A stretch of DNA of 64,000 bases. It comes from Streptomyces spororaveus (GTDB taxonomy: Bacteria; Actinomycetota; Actinomycetes; Streptomycetales; Streptomycetaceae). Positions within the stretch are counted from its first letter, which is position 1. Each line of letters starts with the position of its first letter. The translations under genes were made by a program, and so were the position numbers. Of this stretch, positions 53,810 to 62,247 are shown piece after piece. The notes under the pieces were generated by a model. That model was not told where the DNA came from, searched no databases, and saw nothing but the letters and a program-made list of their open reading frames with translations. The stretch is from contig NZ_BNED01000005.1 of assembly GCF_016755875.1 (NCBI RefSeq), forward strand, positions 3,389,001 through 3,453,000, in the 5' to 3' direction.

Positions 53810-54781
53810 CTACAGGCTGAGCTGGTAGTAGGCCGCGGGGCGGGCCGGACGGTAGCCCAGGCTCTCGTTCACCGCCCGCATCGGGGTGTTCTCGTCCGCC
53901 ACCGTGGTGGCGATCCGGCGCAGCGCGGGGTACCGGTGGCGGGCCAGCTCCAGCATGTGCAGCTTGACCGCGCGGCCGAGGCCGTGGCCGCGGTGGGCGG
54001 GGACGACCACCGTGTCGTACTGGAGGGCGCGCGGGCCGGCCGGGTCGGGCAGGACCAGTTCCGTGTACGCGGCCACCTCGCCCCGCGCGGTCACCGCGGC
54101 GACCGTGGTGATCTCGCCGCCGCGGTCCAGGATCAGCTGCTGCGTGGCGTGCAGCCGCTGCGGGGTCCAGGGCTCGGCCTTCTCGTCGACGTCCCCCACG
54201 GGCGCGTCCTGCATCGCCCCGTGGGCCGTGGCGAGGGGCGCGGCCCAGTCGTCCGGAGCCAGTCCGTGCCAGGCCCGCAGTTCGTACCCGGGGGCGACGG
54301 GGTGCGGGGCTCCCGCCGCGGCCCGGGGCCGCCGCGTCACGTCCTGCTCGTACCAGGCCATGGGCAGGACGTTCACGAACCCGAGGGACTGCGCGAACGC
54401 CTGTCCCGGCCCGCCCAGGTCCACCAGGGTGGAGACCGAGGTCCGGCCGTGCGCGAGGAGCTCGGCCCGGACCTGCTCCCACAGGGCTCGGCCCAGACCC
54501 CGGCGCCGGGCGTCGGGGTGGACGGCGAGCACGTCGAGGAAGGCGGTGTGCGCGTTGGCCTCGTCCGTGAACAGGAGCAGCGCGGCCACGCCCGCTCCCC
54601 CGTCGGCGGCCCAGAGTGCGGCGCGGCCGCGGACCGGTGTCACGCGCAGCCGGCCGGCCACCTCCGTCCGGGCGGGAGGCGGCCCCTGCGGCAGGTCGGC
54701 GGCCCGGGCGGCGGCGAGGACCGCGACCCAGGCGTCGATCTCGGTGTCGGTGGGCGGCCGGGACAACGCGCGGATGGTCAT
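53810..54781 (-). CDS. Tandem GNAT acetyltransferase
   Basis: A 323-residue protein with two GNAT domains: the N-terminal acetyl-CoA motif is LAVHPDARRRGLGRALWEQV (about residues 90-110) and the C-terminal is VVVPAHRGHGLGRAVKLHML (about 265-285), followed by TTVADENTPMRAVNESLGYR. Both keep the pyrophosphate-binding R/QxxGxG/A motif. Similar double-GNAT proteins include mycothiol synthase, but the mycothiol-specific context is absent, so the substrate is open. Confidence 0.88.
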   Translation of the reverse strand: MTIRALSRPPTDTEIDAWVAVLAAARAADLPQGPPPARTEVAGRLRVTPVRGRAALWAADGGAGVAALLLFTDEANAHTAFLDVLAVHPDARRRGLGRALWEQVRAELLAHGRTSVSTLVDLGGPGQAFAQSLGFVNVLPMAWYEQDVTRRPRAAAGAPHPVAPGYELRAWHGLAPDDWAAPLATAHGAMQDAPVGDVDEKAEPWTPQRLHATQQLILDRGGEITTVAAVTARGEVAAYTELVLPDPAGPRALQYDTVVVPAHRGHGLGRAVKLHMLELARHRYPALRRIATTVADENTPMRAVNESLGYRPARPAAYYQLSL

Positions 54782-54835
54782 ACCGGGGACCCTAGATGAT
54801 CCACTCGGAGCGCGGTCGGCGGTTTTCGGGCGGGA

Positions 54836-54879
54836 ACGCCGGACGGCGGGGACCCCCAGGGGTCCCCGCCGTCCGGCGT
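54836..54879. terminator. Very strong terminator hairpin
   Basis: A 21-nt perfect inverted repeat (ACGCCGGACGGCGGGGACCC and its complement) with a minimal loop, directly after the stop of the minus-strand L,D-transpeptidase gene. Confidence 0.92.
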
Positions 54880-54894
54880 CCGTGGTGCGGGAGG

Positions 54895-56151
54895 TCAGGC
54901 GGCCGAGCCGGCCTTCCACTCCGCCCAGGCCATGTTCCAGCCGTTGAGGCCGTTCTCGGGCTTGATGACCTTGTCCGGGGAGTTGATCACGTCGACCACG
55001 TCGCCGATGAGCGAGTTGTCGAAGAACCACGCGGCGGGCTGGTTCGGGTCGCCCGCGCCCTTGGCGTCGTTCAGGCCGACACAGCCGTGGCTGGTGTTCG
55101 CGCTGCCGAAGACCGAGTCGGCTCCCCAGTAGTTGCCGTGGATGAAGGTGCCGGACTGGGACAGCCGCATGGCGTGCGGGACGTCCTTGATGTCGTACTC
55201 GCCCTTGCCCTCACTGTCCTTGAAGCCGACGGTGGAGCCGTCCATCCGGGTCTCCTTGAACTTCTCGGAGATCACCATCTGGCCGTTGTAGGTCGGGTTC
55301 TCCGGGGAGCCCGCCGAGATCGGGATGGTCTTGAGGACCGCGCCGTCCCGGGTGACCGTCATCTTCTTGCTCTTCACGTCGACCTGGGAGACCTGGCTGC
55401 GGCCGATCTTGAAGGTGACGGTCTTGTTCTGGACGCCCTGGACGCCGGGAGCGCCCTGGACGCCTTCCAGCGCCAGCTTCATGGTGACGGTGGAGTTCGC
55501 CTGCCAGTACTTCTCCGGACGGAAGTCCAGGCGCTGGGCGCCGAACCAGTGGCCGACGACCTCCTGGCCGCTGGTGGAGGTGACCGAGATCGCCGCCTGG
55601 ACGGCCTTCTTGTCCTGGATCGGCTTGTTGAAGGTGATCGAGACCGGCATGCCCACGCCGACCGTCTGTCCGTCGTCCGGGATGAAGGAGCCGACGAAGC
55701 TGTTCTCCGGGGAGACGGTGGTGAAGGAGGCGTTCTCGTGCGCTTCCTTGCCGTCGGCGTCCTTGGCGGTCGCCGCCAGGGCGTACTTCGTGGACCGCTT
55801 GAGGGCGGCGTCGGGCTTCCAGCTCTTGCCGTCGGCGGCGATCTTGCCGGCCACGGCCGCGCCCTCGCTGGTCTTCAGCTCGACCTGGGTGAGGGTGCCG
55901 TCGGCGACGGCCACATTGGCCGCGTCGTTGAGGCCGACGTTCGTGGCGCCGTCCTTCGGCGTGATGGTTATCTTCGCCTTCGAGGCGTCCTTGGCCGCTG
56001 CCGCGTCGACGTCCGCCTGGGCGTTGCCCGACTCGCCGCCCTTCGGCTTCGCGTCGTCTCCGCCGCCGCACGCCGTGAGCATCAGTACCCCACCGAGAAC
56101 GGCGGATATGGCCACCAGGGACCGCCTCCGCCGCTTACTGTCCGTCCTCAC
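54895..56151 (-). CDS. L,D-transpeptidase lipoprotein (YkuD)
   Basis: Makes 3-3 crosslinks or attaches proteins in peptidoglycan. The 418-residue precursor has a basic signal peptide and lipobox LTAC followed by a Gly/Asp-rich linker. Two Ig-like domains follow (ITITPKDGATNVGLNDAANV; VSPENSFVGSFIPDDGQTVG). The YkuD domain holds the catalytic His in GTFIHGNYWG and Cys in TSHGCVGLNDAKG (about residue 357). The C-terminal extension is Trp-rich. GTG 56151 is preferred because GGAG lies 6 bp upstream; ATG 56163 lacks a ribosome-binding site. Confidence 0.94.
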   Translation of the reverse strand: MRTDSKRRRRSLVAISAVLGGVLMLTACGGGDDAKPKGGESGNAQADVDAAAAKDASKAKITITPKDGATNVGLNDAANVAVADGTLTQVELKTSEGAAVAGKIAADGKSWKPDAALKRSTKYALAATAKDADGKEAHENASFTTVSPENSFVGSFIPDDGQTVGVGMPVSITFNKPIQDKKAVQAAISVTSTSGQEVVGHWFGAQRLDFRPEKYWQANSTVTMKLALEGVQGAPGVQGVQNKTVTFKIGRSQVSQVDVKSKKMTVTRDGAVLKTIPISAGSPENPTYNGQMVISEKFKETRMDGSTVGFKDSEGKGEYDIKDVPHAMRLSQSGTFIHGNYWGADSVFGSANTSHGCVGLNDAKGAGDPNQPAAWFFDNSLIGDVVDVINSPDKVIKPENGLNGWNMAWAEWKAGSAA

Positions 56152-56207
56152 ACGCCACTCCATCGTTGCCGGATACCCCGGAGGCTGGCCGTCCCCGGGG
56201 TTGGCCG

Positions 56208-56229
56208 GGCAGGGGGCAGACCCCCTGCC
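56208..56229. terminator. Terminator hairpin after the acidic protein gene
   Basis: A perfect 9-bp stem GGCAGGGGG-CAGA-CCCCCTGCC, between the 113-aa gene and the L,D-transpeptidase gene. Confidence 0.8.
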
Positions 56230-56297
56230 TGGTCCTGACAACGCGTTAACGGCACCGGCCGGTTCCACATTCCGTTGGGATGTGGTCCACCACACGG

Positions 56298-56639
56298 TCA
56301 GGCGTTGTCGGGTTCCTCGTCGAAGTCCCCATCTTCCTCGTCCAGGTCCCACTCCATGGACTCGGGGTCGTATTCGACGGGCTCGCTGCTCCAGGAGGCC
56401 TGGGCGAGCTCCACGCCGGGGATGTCCGAGACCAGGTCAGTGGGGTCGACGAGGTAGGCGAGGGCCTCCGACTCGTCCTCTCGGACGGCGGCCTCGGCGT
56501 GGCCGCGCTCCTCGTCCGGCATGAACTCGTCGGCCTTGATGTGCGCGAGCGCGGCTCCGGTAAGTGCCTGGACGTCCGGCACCTCCAGGACCAGATCCAC
56601 CCTAAGTCGTACGTATCGTGATGTCTCAGAAGAGTTCAT
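56298..56639 (-). CDS. Small acidic hypothetical protein (113 aa)
   Basis: The product begins MNSSETSRYVRLRVDLVLEV and ends in a strongly acidic tail (EYDPESMEWDLDEEDGDFDE). It is soluble, with no recognised domain. No Shine-Dalgarno precedes the ATG, so translation may be leaderless or nearly so. It has its own terminator and promoter region. Confidence 0.82.
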   Translation of the reverse strand: MNSSETSRYVRLRVDLVLEVPDVQALTGAALAHIKADEFMPDEERGHAEAAVREDESEALAYLVDPTDLVSDIPGVELAQASWSSEPVEYDPESMEWDLDEEDGDFDEEPDNA

Positions 56640-56746
56640 ACGACGGAGAGTAAGCCCGCGGAAGCCCCGGCTTTCCCGCGACCCGCCCCTTTCCGTAGCA
56701 TCACCGCACACGGCCAATTCGCTGCTGCCACAAGGGGGATCGCACC

Positions 56747-57094
56747 GTGTCCGCACGCCGACCGCTGCTCACCGCTCTCGGAGCGACCACCCTCCTCGCC
56801 GCCCTGTGGTTCGTACCCTCGGCGGGCGCCACCTCGGCAGGTACCGAGGAGACCGGATCCGGCGTGCCCGCGGGCGCGAACGCGGCCGGTACGGCCACCG
56901 GCGGCTCCGACGCAGGCCCGGACGCCCCCGGGACGGTCACGGGAACGGCCTCCGGGCCCGCCTCGCGCCCGCAGTCCCTGCTCGCCGACACCGGATCGGT
57001 GGACACCACCCCCTACCTGCTGGGCGGCACCCTGTTCCTCGGCGTCGGGGCCGGTTTCGTGGCCTTCTCGGTCCGCCGCTCGCACGCGCCGTAG
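56747..57094 (+). CDS. Small LAxTG sortase-anchored surface protein (115 aa)
   Basis: It starts at GTG with a signal peptide (SARRPLLTALGATTLLAALW, cleavage near AGAT) and continues with a 45-residue Gly/Thr/Ala/Pro-rich low-complexity stalk. It ends with a cell-wall sorting signal: LADTG (about residues 79-83), a hydrophobic stretch (YLLGGTLFLGVGAGFVAFSV), and the basic tail RRSHAP. LAxTG is the motif of class E sortases in Streptomyces, which anchor long chaplins. The stalk has no binding domain. GGGGGA lies 9 bp upstream. Confidence 0.85.
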   Translation: MSARRPLLTALGATTLLAALWFVPSAGATSAGTEETGSGVPAGANAAGTATGGSDAGPDAPGTVTGTASGPASRPQSLLADTGSVDTTPYLLGGTLFLGVGAGFVAFSVRRSHAP

Positions 57095-57139
57095 CGGCCG
57101 GACACCCCCTGGACACCCGGCGGCACGCACGGACACGGC

Positions 57140-57176
57140 AAGGGCCGCCCCGGGACCGGATCCCGGGGCGGCCCTT
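57140..57176. terminator. Strong bidirectional terminator
   Basis: A perfect 16-bp stem (AAGGGCCGCCCCGGGA with its complement) and 5-nt loop, between the convergent sortase-substrate and hutH genes. Confidence 0.9.
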
Positions 57177-57198
57177 CGCCGCGTTACGAGGCCTGCCG

Positions 57199-58746
57199 TC
57201 AGGCGAGCGGACCCGTCACCGGCTCCACCGCGGCCAGGAGGCCGCCCGTGCGGACGAACTCGTCGGCGGCGGCCAGGTCAGGGGCGAGGAAACGATCCGG
57301 CCCGGGACCCTGCACGCCCGCCGCACGCGCGGCCGCGATCGCGGCCTGGCTGGCCGGGGCCGGGGTCAGCCCGTGGCGCAGCTCGATGGCGCGGGTGGCC
57401 GCGTACAGCTCGATGGCGATGATCCGCGTCAGGTTGTCGACGGCGGTACGGAGCTTGCGCGCGGCCGACCAGCCCATCGAGACGTGGTCCTCCTGCATGG
57501 CGGAGGAGGGGATCGAGTCGGCCGAGGCCGGCACCGCGAGCCGCTTCATCTCGCTGACCAGGGCGGCCTGCGTGTACTGGGCGATCATCAGACCGGAGTC
57601 CACACCGGCGTCGTCCGCGAGGAACGGCGGCAGGCCGTGCGAGCGGTTCTTGTCGAGCAGCCGGTCGGTGCGGCGCTCGGCGATGGAGCCGAGGTCGGCG
57701 GCCGCGATGGCGAGGAAGTCCAGCACGTAGGCGACCGGGGCCCCGTGGAAGTTGCCGTTGGACTCCACGCGCCCGTCGGGCAGCACCACCGGGTTGTCGA
57801 CGGCGGCGGCCAGCTCGCGGGAAGCCACCAGGGCGGCGTGCGCCATGGTGTCGCGGCCGGCGCCGGCGACCTGCGGGGCGCAGCGCACGGAGTACGCGTC
57901 CTGCACGCGCGGGGCGGTCTCCTCCTGGTAGTGGCGCACGAGCCCGGAGCCCTTGAGGACGGCGGCCATGTTCGCGGCGGAGGCACCCTGCCCCGGGTGC
58001 GGGCGGATGGCGTGCAGCTCGGGCTGGAGCACCTTCTCCGTGCCGAGCAGCGCCTCCAGCGTCAGCGCGGCGGTGATGTCGGCGGAGGTGTAGAGCTTGC
58101 CGAGGTCGGCGAGGGCCATGACCAGCATGCCGAGCATGCCGTCGGTGCCGTTGAGGAGGGCGAGGCCCTCCTTCTCGCGGAGCACGACGGGCTCGATGCC
58201 GGCTTCGGCGAGCAGTTCCCCGGCGGGGCGGACGGTGCCGTCCGGGCCCTCGGCGTCGCCCTCGCCCATGAGGGCGAGCGCGCAGTGGGACAGCGGTGCG
58301 AGGTCTCCGGAGCAGCCCAGGGAGCCGTACTCGTGGACGACGGGGGTGATCCCGGCGTTGAGCACGTCGGCCATGGTCTGCGCGACGGAGGGGCGCACGC
58401 CGGTGTGACCGGAGGCGACGGTCTTGAGGCGGAGGAACATCAGCGCGCGGACGACCTCCCGCTCGACGCGCGGGCCCATGCCGGCGGCGTGCGAGCGGAC
58501 GATGTTGCGCTGGAGCTGGGCACGCAGCTCGGGGCTGATGTGCCGGGAGGCGAGCGCACCGAACCCGGTGGACACCCCGTAGACGGGCTCGGGCTTGGCG
58601 GCCAGCGCGTCGACGATCTCGCGGGCGCGGGCGAGCGCGTCGAGCGCCTCGCCGGACAGCTCGACCCGTGCGTTGCCGCGGGCTACGGCGATGACGTCCT
58701 CGGCGGTGGTCCCGGACGTCCCCACCACGACAGTGTGCATATCCAT
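57199..58746 (-). CDS. hutH: Histidine ammonia-lyase
   Basis: Converts L-histidine to urocanate and ammonia, the first step of histidine use. The 515-residue length and N-terminus MDMHTVVVGTSGT match the S. griseus enzyme. The MIO prosthetic group forms in EYGSLGCSGDLAPLSHCALA (about residues 145-147), with Cys where most family members have Ala. Also seen are YGVSTGFGALASRHISPELR and VESNGNFHGAPVAYVLDFLA. ATG 58746 is chosen over GTG 58755 by homology; the Shine-Dalgarno (AGGG) is weak. No other hut gene is adjacent. Confidence 0.96.
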   Translation of the reverse strand: MDMHTVVVGTSGTTAEDVIAVARGNARVELSGEALDALARAREIVDALAAKPEPVYGVSTGFGALASRHISPELRAQLQRNIVRSHAAGMGPRVEREVVRALMFLRLKTVASGHTGVRPSVAQTMADVLNAGITPVVHEYGSLGCSGDLAPLSHCALALMGEGDAEGPDGTVRPAGELLAEAGIEPVVLREKEGLALLNGTDGMLGMLVMALADLGKLYTSADITAALTLEALLGTEKVLQPELHAIRPHPGQGASAANMAAVLKGSGLVRHYQEETAPRVQDAYSVRCAPQVAGAGRDTMAHAALVASRELAAAVDNPVVLPDGRVESNGNFHGAPVAYVLDFLAIAAADLGSIAERRTDRLLDKNRSHGLPPFLADDAGVDSGLMIAQYTQAALVSEMKRLAVPASADSIPSSAMQEDHVSMGWSAARKLRTAVDNLTRIIAIELYAATRAIELRHGLTPAPASQAAIAAARAAGVQGPGPDRFLAPDLAAADEFVRTGGLLAAVEPVTGPLA

Positions 58747-58847
58747 ATTCAGCACCCTACGGATTGAATCGCTTCATGTCACTAGCTTGGTTCGTCACGA
58801 TCGCGACGCGGGTGGACCCCTTACGGGCCGACACCGCGGACATGCGG

Positions 58848-59966
58848 TCACGGGCGGCCCCGGAACCGGCGCCGCTCCCCGGGAGCCTCCTCGGCGGCGG
58901 CGTCCGCGAGCCGGACCACGGCGGTGTCCCGGCCCGCCACGACGGGTTTCGGCGAGCGCGCCGCCTTCGCCTTGTACTGGGCGGCGTCCGCCAGCCGGAA
59001 CAGCCTCCGGGAGGACTTCACCAGCCCGATCGGATCCCCGGTGGAGGCGACCCCGCAGGCCACCCCCTCACCCAGCTCCAGCTCGGCCGCCCGGGTACAC
59101 ACCTCCTCGGCGACGCGTACGATCTCGTCCGCCGTCGGGCCGGCCCCGACCAGGCAGAACTCGTCGCCGCCGAGGCGGGCCACCAGCGATCCGGGCAGCA
59201 TCGCGCCGCACAGGCTCAGGACCGACCCGAACCGTTCCAGGAGCCGGTCGCCCATGGCGTGGCCGAGGGTGTCGTTGACCTTCTTCAGGCCGTTCAGGTC
59301 GCAGACGACCAGGCTGACGACCGCCCCGGTCCGCCGGTGCTCCTCCAGGGCCTCGTCGAGCCGCATGTCGACCGCCCGCCGGTTCGCGAGCCCGGTCAGC
59401 GGATCGGTGAAGGCGAGCCGCCGGGCCTCCTCCAGCCGCTCGTTCTGTGCGAGACCGGCCGCGATCACGGCCGCGAGCACAGTGGCGAAATCGGCGTCGT
59501 CCTCGTCGAAGTCGGGCAGCCCCTCGTCGCGGGCGACGTACAGCTCGCCCCAGGCCCGGCCGCTGAGCACGACGGGCGCGACCACACAGGTCCCGCGGCC
59601 GCGGCGGCGCAGGGCCTCGCCGCGCCGGCCCGGCCGGTCGCCGACGGCGCTCTCCACCCAGGCGTGCGGGCCGCCGCCGCCCACCCAGAGCTCGTGCAGG
59701 AACTCGGTGATCTCGGGGAAGTCGTGCACCGGGTACGACTCGTCCTCGGGGAACTCCTCCTCGCCCGCCCGCCGCTCGCCCTCGTTCACGAGCACCCGCA
59801 GGCGCCCCCGCTCGCGCTCCCAGGCGGAGATCGCCGCGAACGAGCCGTCGAGCGCCACGCGCGCCCCGCGCGCGGCCGCCCGCACACTGTCCCGCGGCGC
59901 GCACGCCGCGGCCATCGCCTGAGCGAGTCCCACCACGGCTCGTAGCCGCCCGTCAACTCCCATCAC
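58848..59966 (-). CDS. GAF-GGDEF diguanylate cyclase
   Basis: Makes cyclic di-GMP from two GTP. The 372-residue soluble protein has an N-terminal GAF-like sensor (about residues 10-175: AISAWERERGRLRVLVNEGE ... VVAPVVLSGRAWGELYVARD) and a GGDEF domain (about 180-345: AFTDPLTGLANRRAVDMRLD, CDLNGLKKVNDTLGHAMGDR). The active-site loop RLGGDEFCLV is intact. The RxxD inhibitory I-site expected five residues before it is absent (LPGS). In Streptomyces c-di-GMP arms BldD and WhiG-RsiG to hold off development. A BldD-box-like palindrome lies upstream. Confidence 0.94.
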   Translation of the reverse strand: MMGVDGRLRAVVGLAQAMAAACAPRDSVRAAARGARVALDGSFAAISAWERERGRLRVLVNEGERRAGEEEFPEDESYPVHDFPEITEFLHELWVGGGGPHAWVESAVGDRPGRRGEALRRRGRGTCVVAPVVLSGRAWGELYVARDEGLPDFDEDDADFATVLAAVIAAGLAQNERLEEARRLAFTDPLTGLANRRAVDMRLDEALEEHRRTGAVVSLVVCDLNGLKKVNDTLGHAMGDRLLERFGSVLSLCGAMLPGSLVARLGGDEFCLVGAGPTADEIVRVAEEVCTRAAELELGEGVACGVASTGDPIGLVKSSRRLFRLADAAQYKAKAARSPKPVVAGRDTAVVRLADAAAEEAPGERRRFRGRP

Positions 59967-60027
59967 CCCAGGTTAGGGAGTTTTGTCCGATTTGGGGACA
60001 GTGAGCGCGACATTCGGTACCGCGAAG

Positions 60028-60042
60028 ATCACCAAGGGTGAT
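60028..60042. promoter_or_regulatory. BldD-box-like palindrome upstream of the diguanylate cyclase gene
   Basis: ATCACCAAGGGTGAT matches seven of the eight fixed positions of the BldD consensus nTnACnCnGnGTnAn. It is the core of the longer inverted repeat GATCACC-AAG-GGTGATC (60027-60043), about 70 bp before the GGDEF start. BldD regulating c-di-GMP enzyme genes is established for other Streptomyces loci; here it is inference. Confidence 0.6.
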
Positions 60043-60087
60043 CGACTGCGCGGCGGTGCGGGCGGCTGGCGACGACCGACCGGACGG

Positions 60088-60891
60088 TTACTCCCCCGGC
60101 CAGTTCGGCTTGCGCTTCTCGTTGAACGCCGCGACGCCCTCCACCCGGTCACCCGAGAGGGCCACCGTCCGCCAGGCCGCGTCCTCGATCTCCAGACCGG
60201 CCTCCAGGTCCATCCCGTGGCCCAGCCGCAGCGCCCGCTTGGCCGCCCGCAGACCCACGGGGGAGTTCGCCGCCATCCGGGCGGCCAGCGCCAGCGCCTC
60301 CGCCGTGTCCTGGCCGGCCGGGACCACCGAGTCCACCAGGCCCAGGGACAGCGCCTCGGCCGCCTCCACCCGGCGCGCGGTGAAGATCAGCTCCGCGGCC
60401 CGCGCGGCACCCACCCGGCGCGGCAGCAGCTGCGTCCCTCCGCCGCCGGGGATCACGCCCACCGACACCTCCGGCAGGCCCACCACCGAGGTCTCGTCGG
60501 CGACGATCACATCGCAGGCCAGGGCCAGCTCGAAGCCGCCGCCCAGCGCGAACCCGTGCACGGCCGCGATCGTGGGCATCGGCAGCGCCGCCACGCCCCC
60601 GTACGCGCCCCGCGTGGTCGGCCGCTGCCGGACCAGCTCGGCGTCCGAGAACGAGTTCCGCTCCTTGAGGTCCGCCCCGACGCAGAAGGCCCGCTCCGAC
60701 GTGGAGGAGAGCACCACCACGCGCACGGTCCGGTCGGCGGCCAGCTCGGCACAGGCCGCCCCGATGGCGCGGGCCATGGCGGTCGACACCGCGTTCATCG
60801 CCTTGGGGCGGTCCAGGACCAGCTCCGCGACCCCGCCCTCGTGGCGGCGCACCGCCACGAACTCCGACTCGAATGCCGACTCGGACGCCAT
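60088..60891 (-). CDS. Enoyl-CoA hydratase/isomerase family protein
   Basis: A 267-residue crotonase-fold enzyme. The oxyanion-hole segments are AFCVGADLKERNSFSD and HGFALGGGFELALACDVIVA. The catalytic glutamates expected in crotonase occur in GLPEVSVGVIPGGGGTQLLP. The C-terminus ends GVAAFNEKRKPNWPGE, as in fatty-acid or branched-chain degradation enoyl-CoA hydratases. It is followed by the diguanylate cyclase gene after 121 bp on the same strand. The exact acyl substrate is not predictable. Confidence 0.92.
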   Translation of the reverse strand: MASESAFESEFVAVRRHEGGVAELVLDRPKAMNAVSTAMARAIGAACAELAADRTVRVVVLSSTSERAFCVGADLKERNSFSDAELVRQRPTTRGAYGGVAALPMPTIAAVHGFALGGGFELALACDVIVADETSVVGLPEVSVGVIPGGGGTQLLPRRVGAARAAELIFTARRVEAAEALSLGLVDSVVPAGQDTAEALALAARMAANSPVGLRAAKRALRLGHGMDLEAGLEIEDAAWRTVALSGDRVEGVAAFNEKRKPNWPGE

Positions 60892-60927
60892 AAGAACCCT
60901 CCCGGTTAACGAACGTTACCGGGGATC

Positions 60928-61093
60928 CTAGGGGGTGTCTTGTCGGTCCGGGCGGATCAGGGAGCGGTGGTCGGTACCGTGCATCGCAAGGCGGACGAGG
61001 GAGGCGACGCGGAGCGTCGCCGACCGAGGACAACGCCGCGAGGCGCGGTGCCGACCACCGCGAGCCCGCCCTGGCCGGCAAGACACCCCCTAG
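60928..61093. mobile_element. 166-bp MITE-like palindromic element
   Basis: The ends are CTAGGGGGTGTCTTG and its exact reverse complement CAAGACACCCCCTAG (15 bp). This is best read as 11-bp terminal inverted repeats inside a duplicated CTAG target. The inside is also palindromic: GCGGTGGTCGGTACCGTGCA pairs imperfectly with the mirrored GCGGTGGTCGGCACCGCGCC, and the centre is a perfect 8+3+8 hairpin (61003-61021). No coding capacity. The right end overlaps the 3' end of the cyclase gene. Mobilisation by an IS in trans is inference. Confidence 0.75.
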
Positions 61094-62247
61094 GGGGTGC
61101 GCTTGCGGCGCGTCAGGGACCAGGGCTCCACGACGCCGAGCCCGCGCACCGGCCGCTGCCACATCGGCTGCAGCGCGAACCGGTAGGACGCGCCCTCGTC
61201 GGGCGCCGTCTCGGCCTCCTTCTCCGACACCGGAGCGGCCCCGGTCCGGGCGAGCTCCTCGGCCATCGCCCCGTCCACCAGCACCGCGTCCTTGGGGGCT
61301 ATGGACGTCAGCCGGCTGGCCAGGTTCACCGTGGTGCCGAAGACATCGCCCATCCGGGTGGTCACCGTGCCGAAGGCGATCCCGACCCGCAGCTCGGGCA
61401 TCTGGGCGTCGGCCTCCATCGTCTCGATGAGCCGCAGCGCGATCTCGGCCGCGGTCGCCGCGTCGTCGGCGCAGTACAGCACCTCGTCGCCGAGGGTCTT
61501 GATCAGCCGGCCGCCGTGCGCGGCCACCAGGTCCGCCGACGTGGTCTCGAAGGACTCGACGAGCTCGCCGAGCTCCTCCTCCTCCAGCCGCCGCGTCAGG
61601 CGGGTGAAGCCCACCAGGTCGGCGAAGCCCACCGCGAGCCGCCGGTCGACCATCTCGTCGTCGTCGGCCACCTGCACCACGCGCCCGGTCGCGGCCGCCA
61701 GCTGGCGCCGCCACACGTAGACGAGGAACTCCTCCAGCTCGGGCAGCAGCAGCTCCACCAGGGGGTACGTGACCTCCGTGCGGGTCATGCCCGGCTCCGG
61801 CGGCTCCGTCAGCCCCTCCAGGAACGAGTCGATCTGCCACTCGGCCAGCCGGGCGGTGGTCTGCCCGGTGGACCGCGCCACCTGTACGGCCATCGGCTCG
61901 GACAGCAGCCCGGCCTCCACCAGACCGGCCAGCCGGCGCAGGGCCAGCACGTCGGCCTCCGTGAGCGCCCGGGCCTGCCCGATGTCGGCGAAGCCCATGG
62001 CCCGCCAGAAGCGCGAGGCCAGCTCCATGGACACGCCCGCGCTGCGGGCGGCCTGGAAGGGCGTGTACCGGCGCTCGGCACCGAGGATCAGCTGCTCCAG
62101 CCGGATGGCGAGGGGATCCGCCGTCGGCTGGGCCGTGTGATCGACCTCGTGGTGCGGGGTGTGCTGGTCACGGCCGATCGGGGTACCCGGGCCGGACGCG
62201 GAGCCGCCACCGGCGGACGCGCTGGACGTAGGGTCGTCGACGGTCAA
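61090..62247 (-). CDS. cya: Adenylate cyclase, class III
   Basis: Makes cAMP, which acts with Crp in Streptomyces germination and antibiotic control. The 385-residue protein has an N-terminal helical regulatory region with a MerR-like stretch (RYTPFQAARSAGVSMELASR) and a C-terminal catalytic domain: metal Asp in VGFADLVGFTRLTRRLEEEE, KTLGDEVLYCADDAATAAEI, and VGIAFGTVTTRMGDVFGTTV. TTG 62247 is preferred because AGGAGG lies 6 bp upstream; ATG 62265 has no ribosome-binding site. The stop TAG is inside the CTAG end of the MITE-like element. Confidence 0.92.
   Translation of the reverse strand: MTVDDPTSSASAGGGSASGPGTPIGRDQHTPHHEVDHTAQPTADPLAIRLEQLILGAERRYTPFQAARSAGVSMELASRFWRAMGFADIGQARALTEADVLALRRLAGLVEAGLLSEPMAVQVARSTGQTTARLAEWQIDSFLEGLTEPPEPGMTRTEVTYPLVELLLPELEEFLVYVWRRQLAAATGRVVQVADDDEMVDRRLAVGFADLVGFTRLTRRLEEEELGELVESFETTSADLVAAHGGRLIKTLGDEVLYCADDAATAAEIALRLIETMEADAQMPELRVGIAFGTVTTRMGDVFGTTVNLASRLTSIAPKDAVLVDGAMAEELARTGAAPVSEKEAETAPDEGASYRFALQPMWQRPVRGLGVVEPWSLTRRKRTP

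Noticed and set aside
53810..54781. Mycothiol synthase (mshD)
   Set aside because: The tandem GNAT layout fits, but sequence motifs beyond the acetyl-CoA loops were not recognisable as MshD and the length is slightly long, so only a generic call is made.
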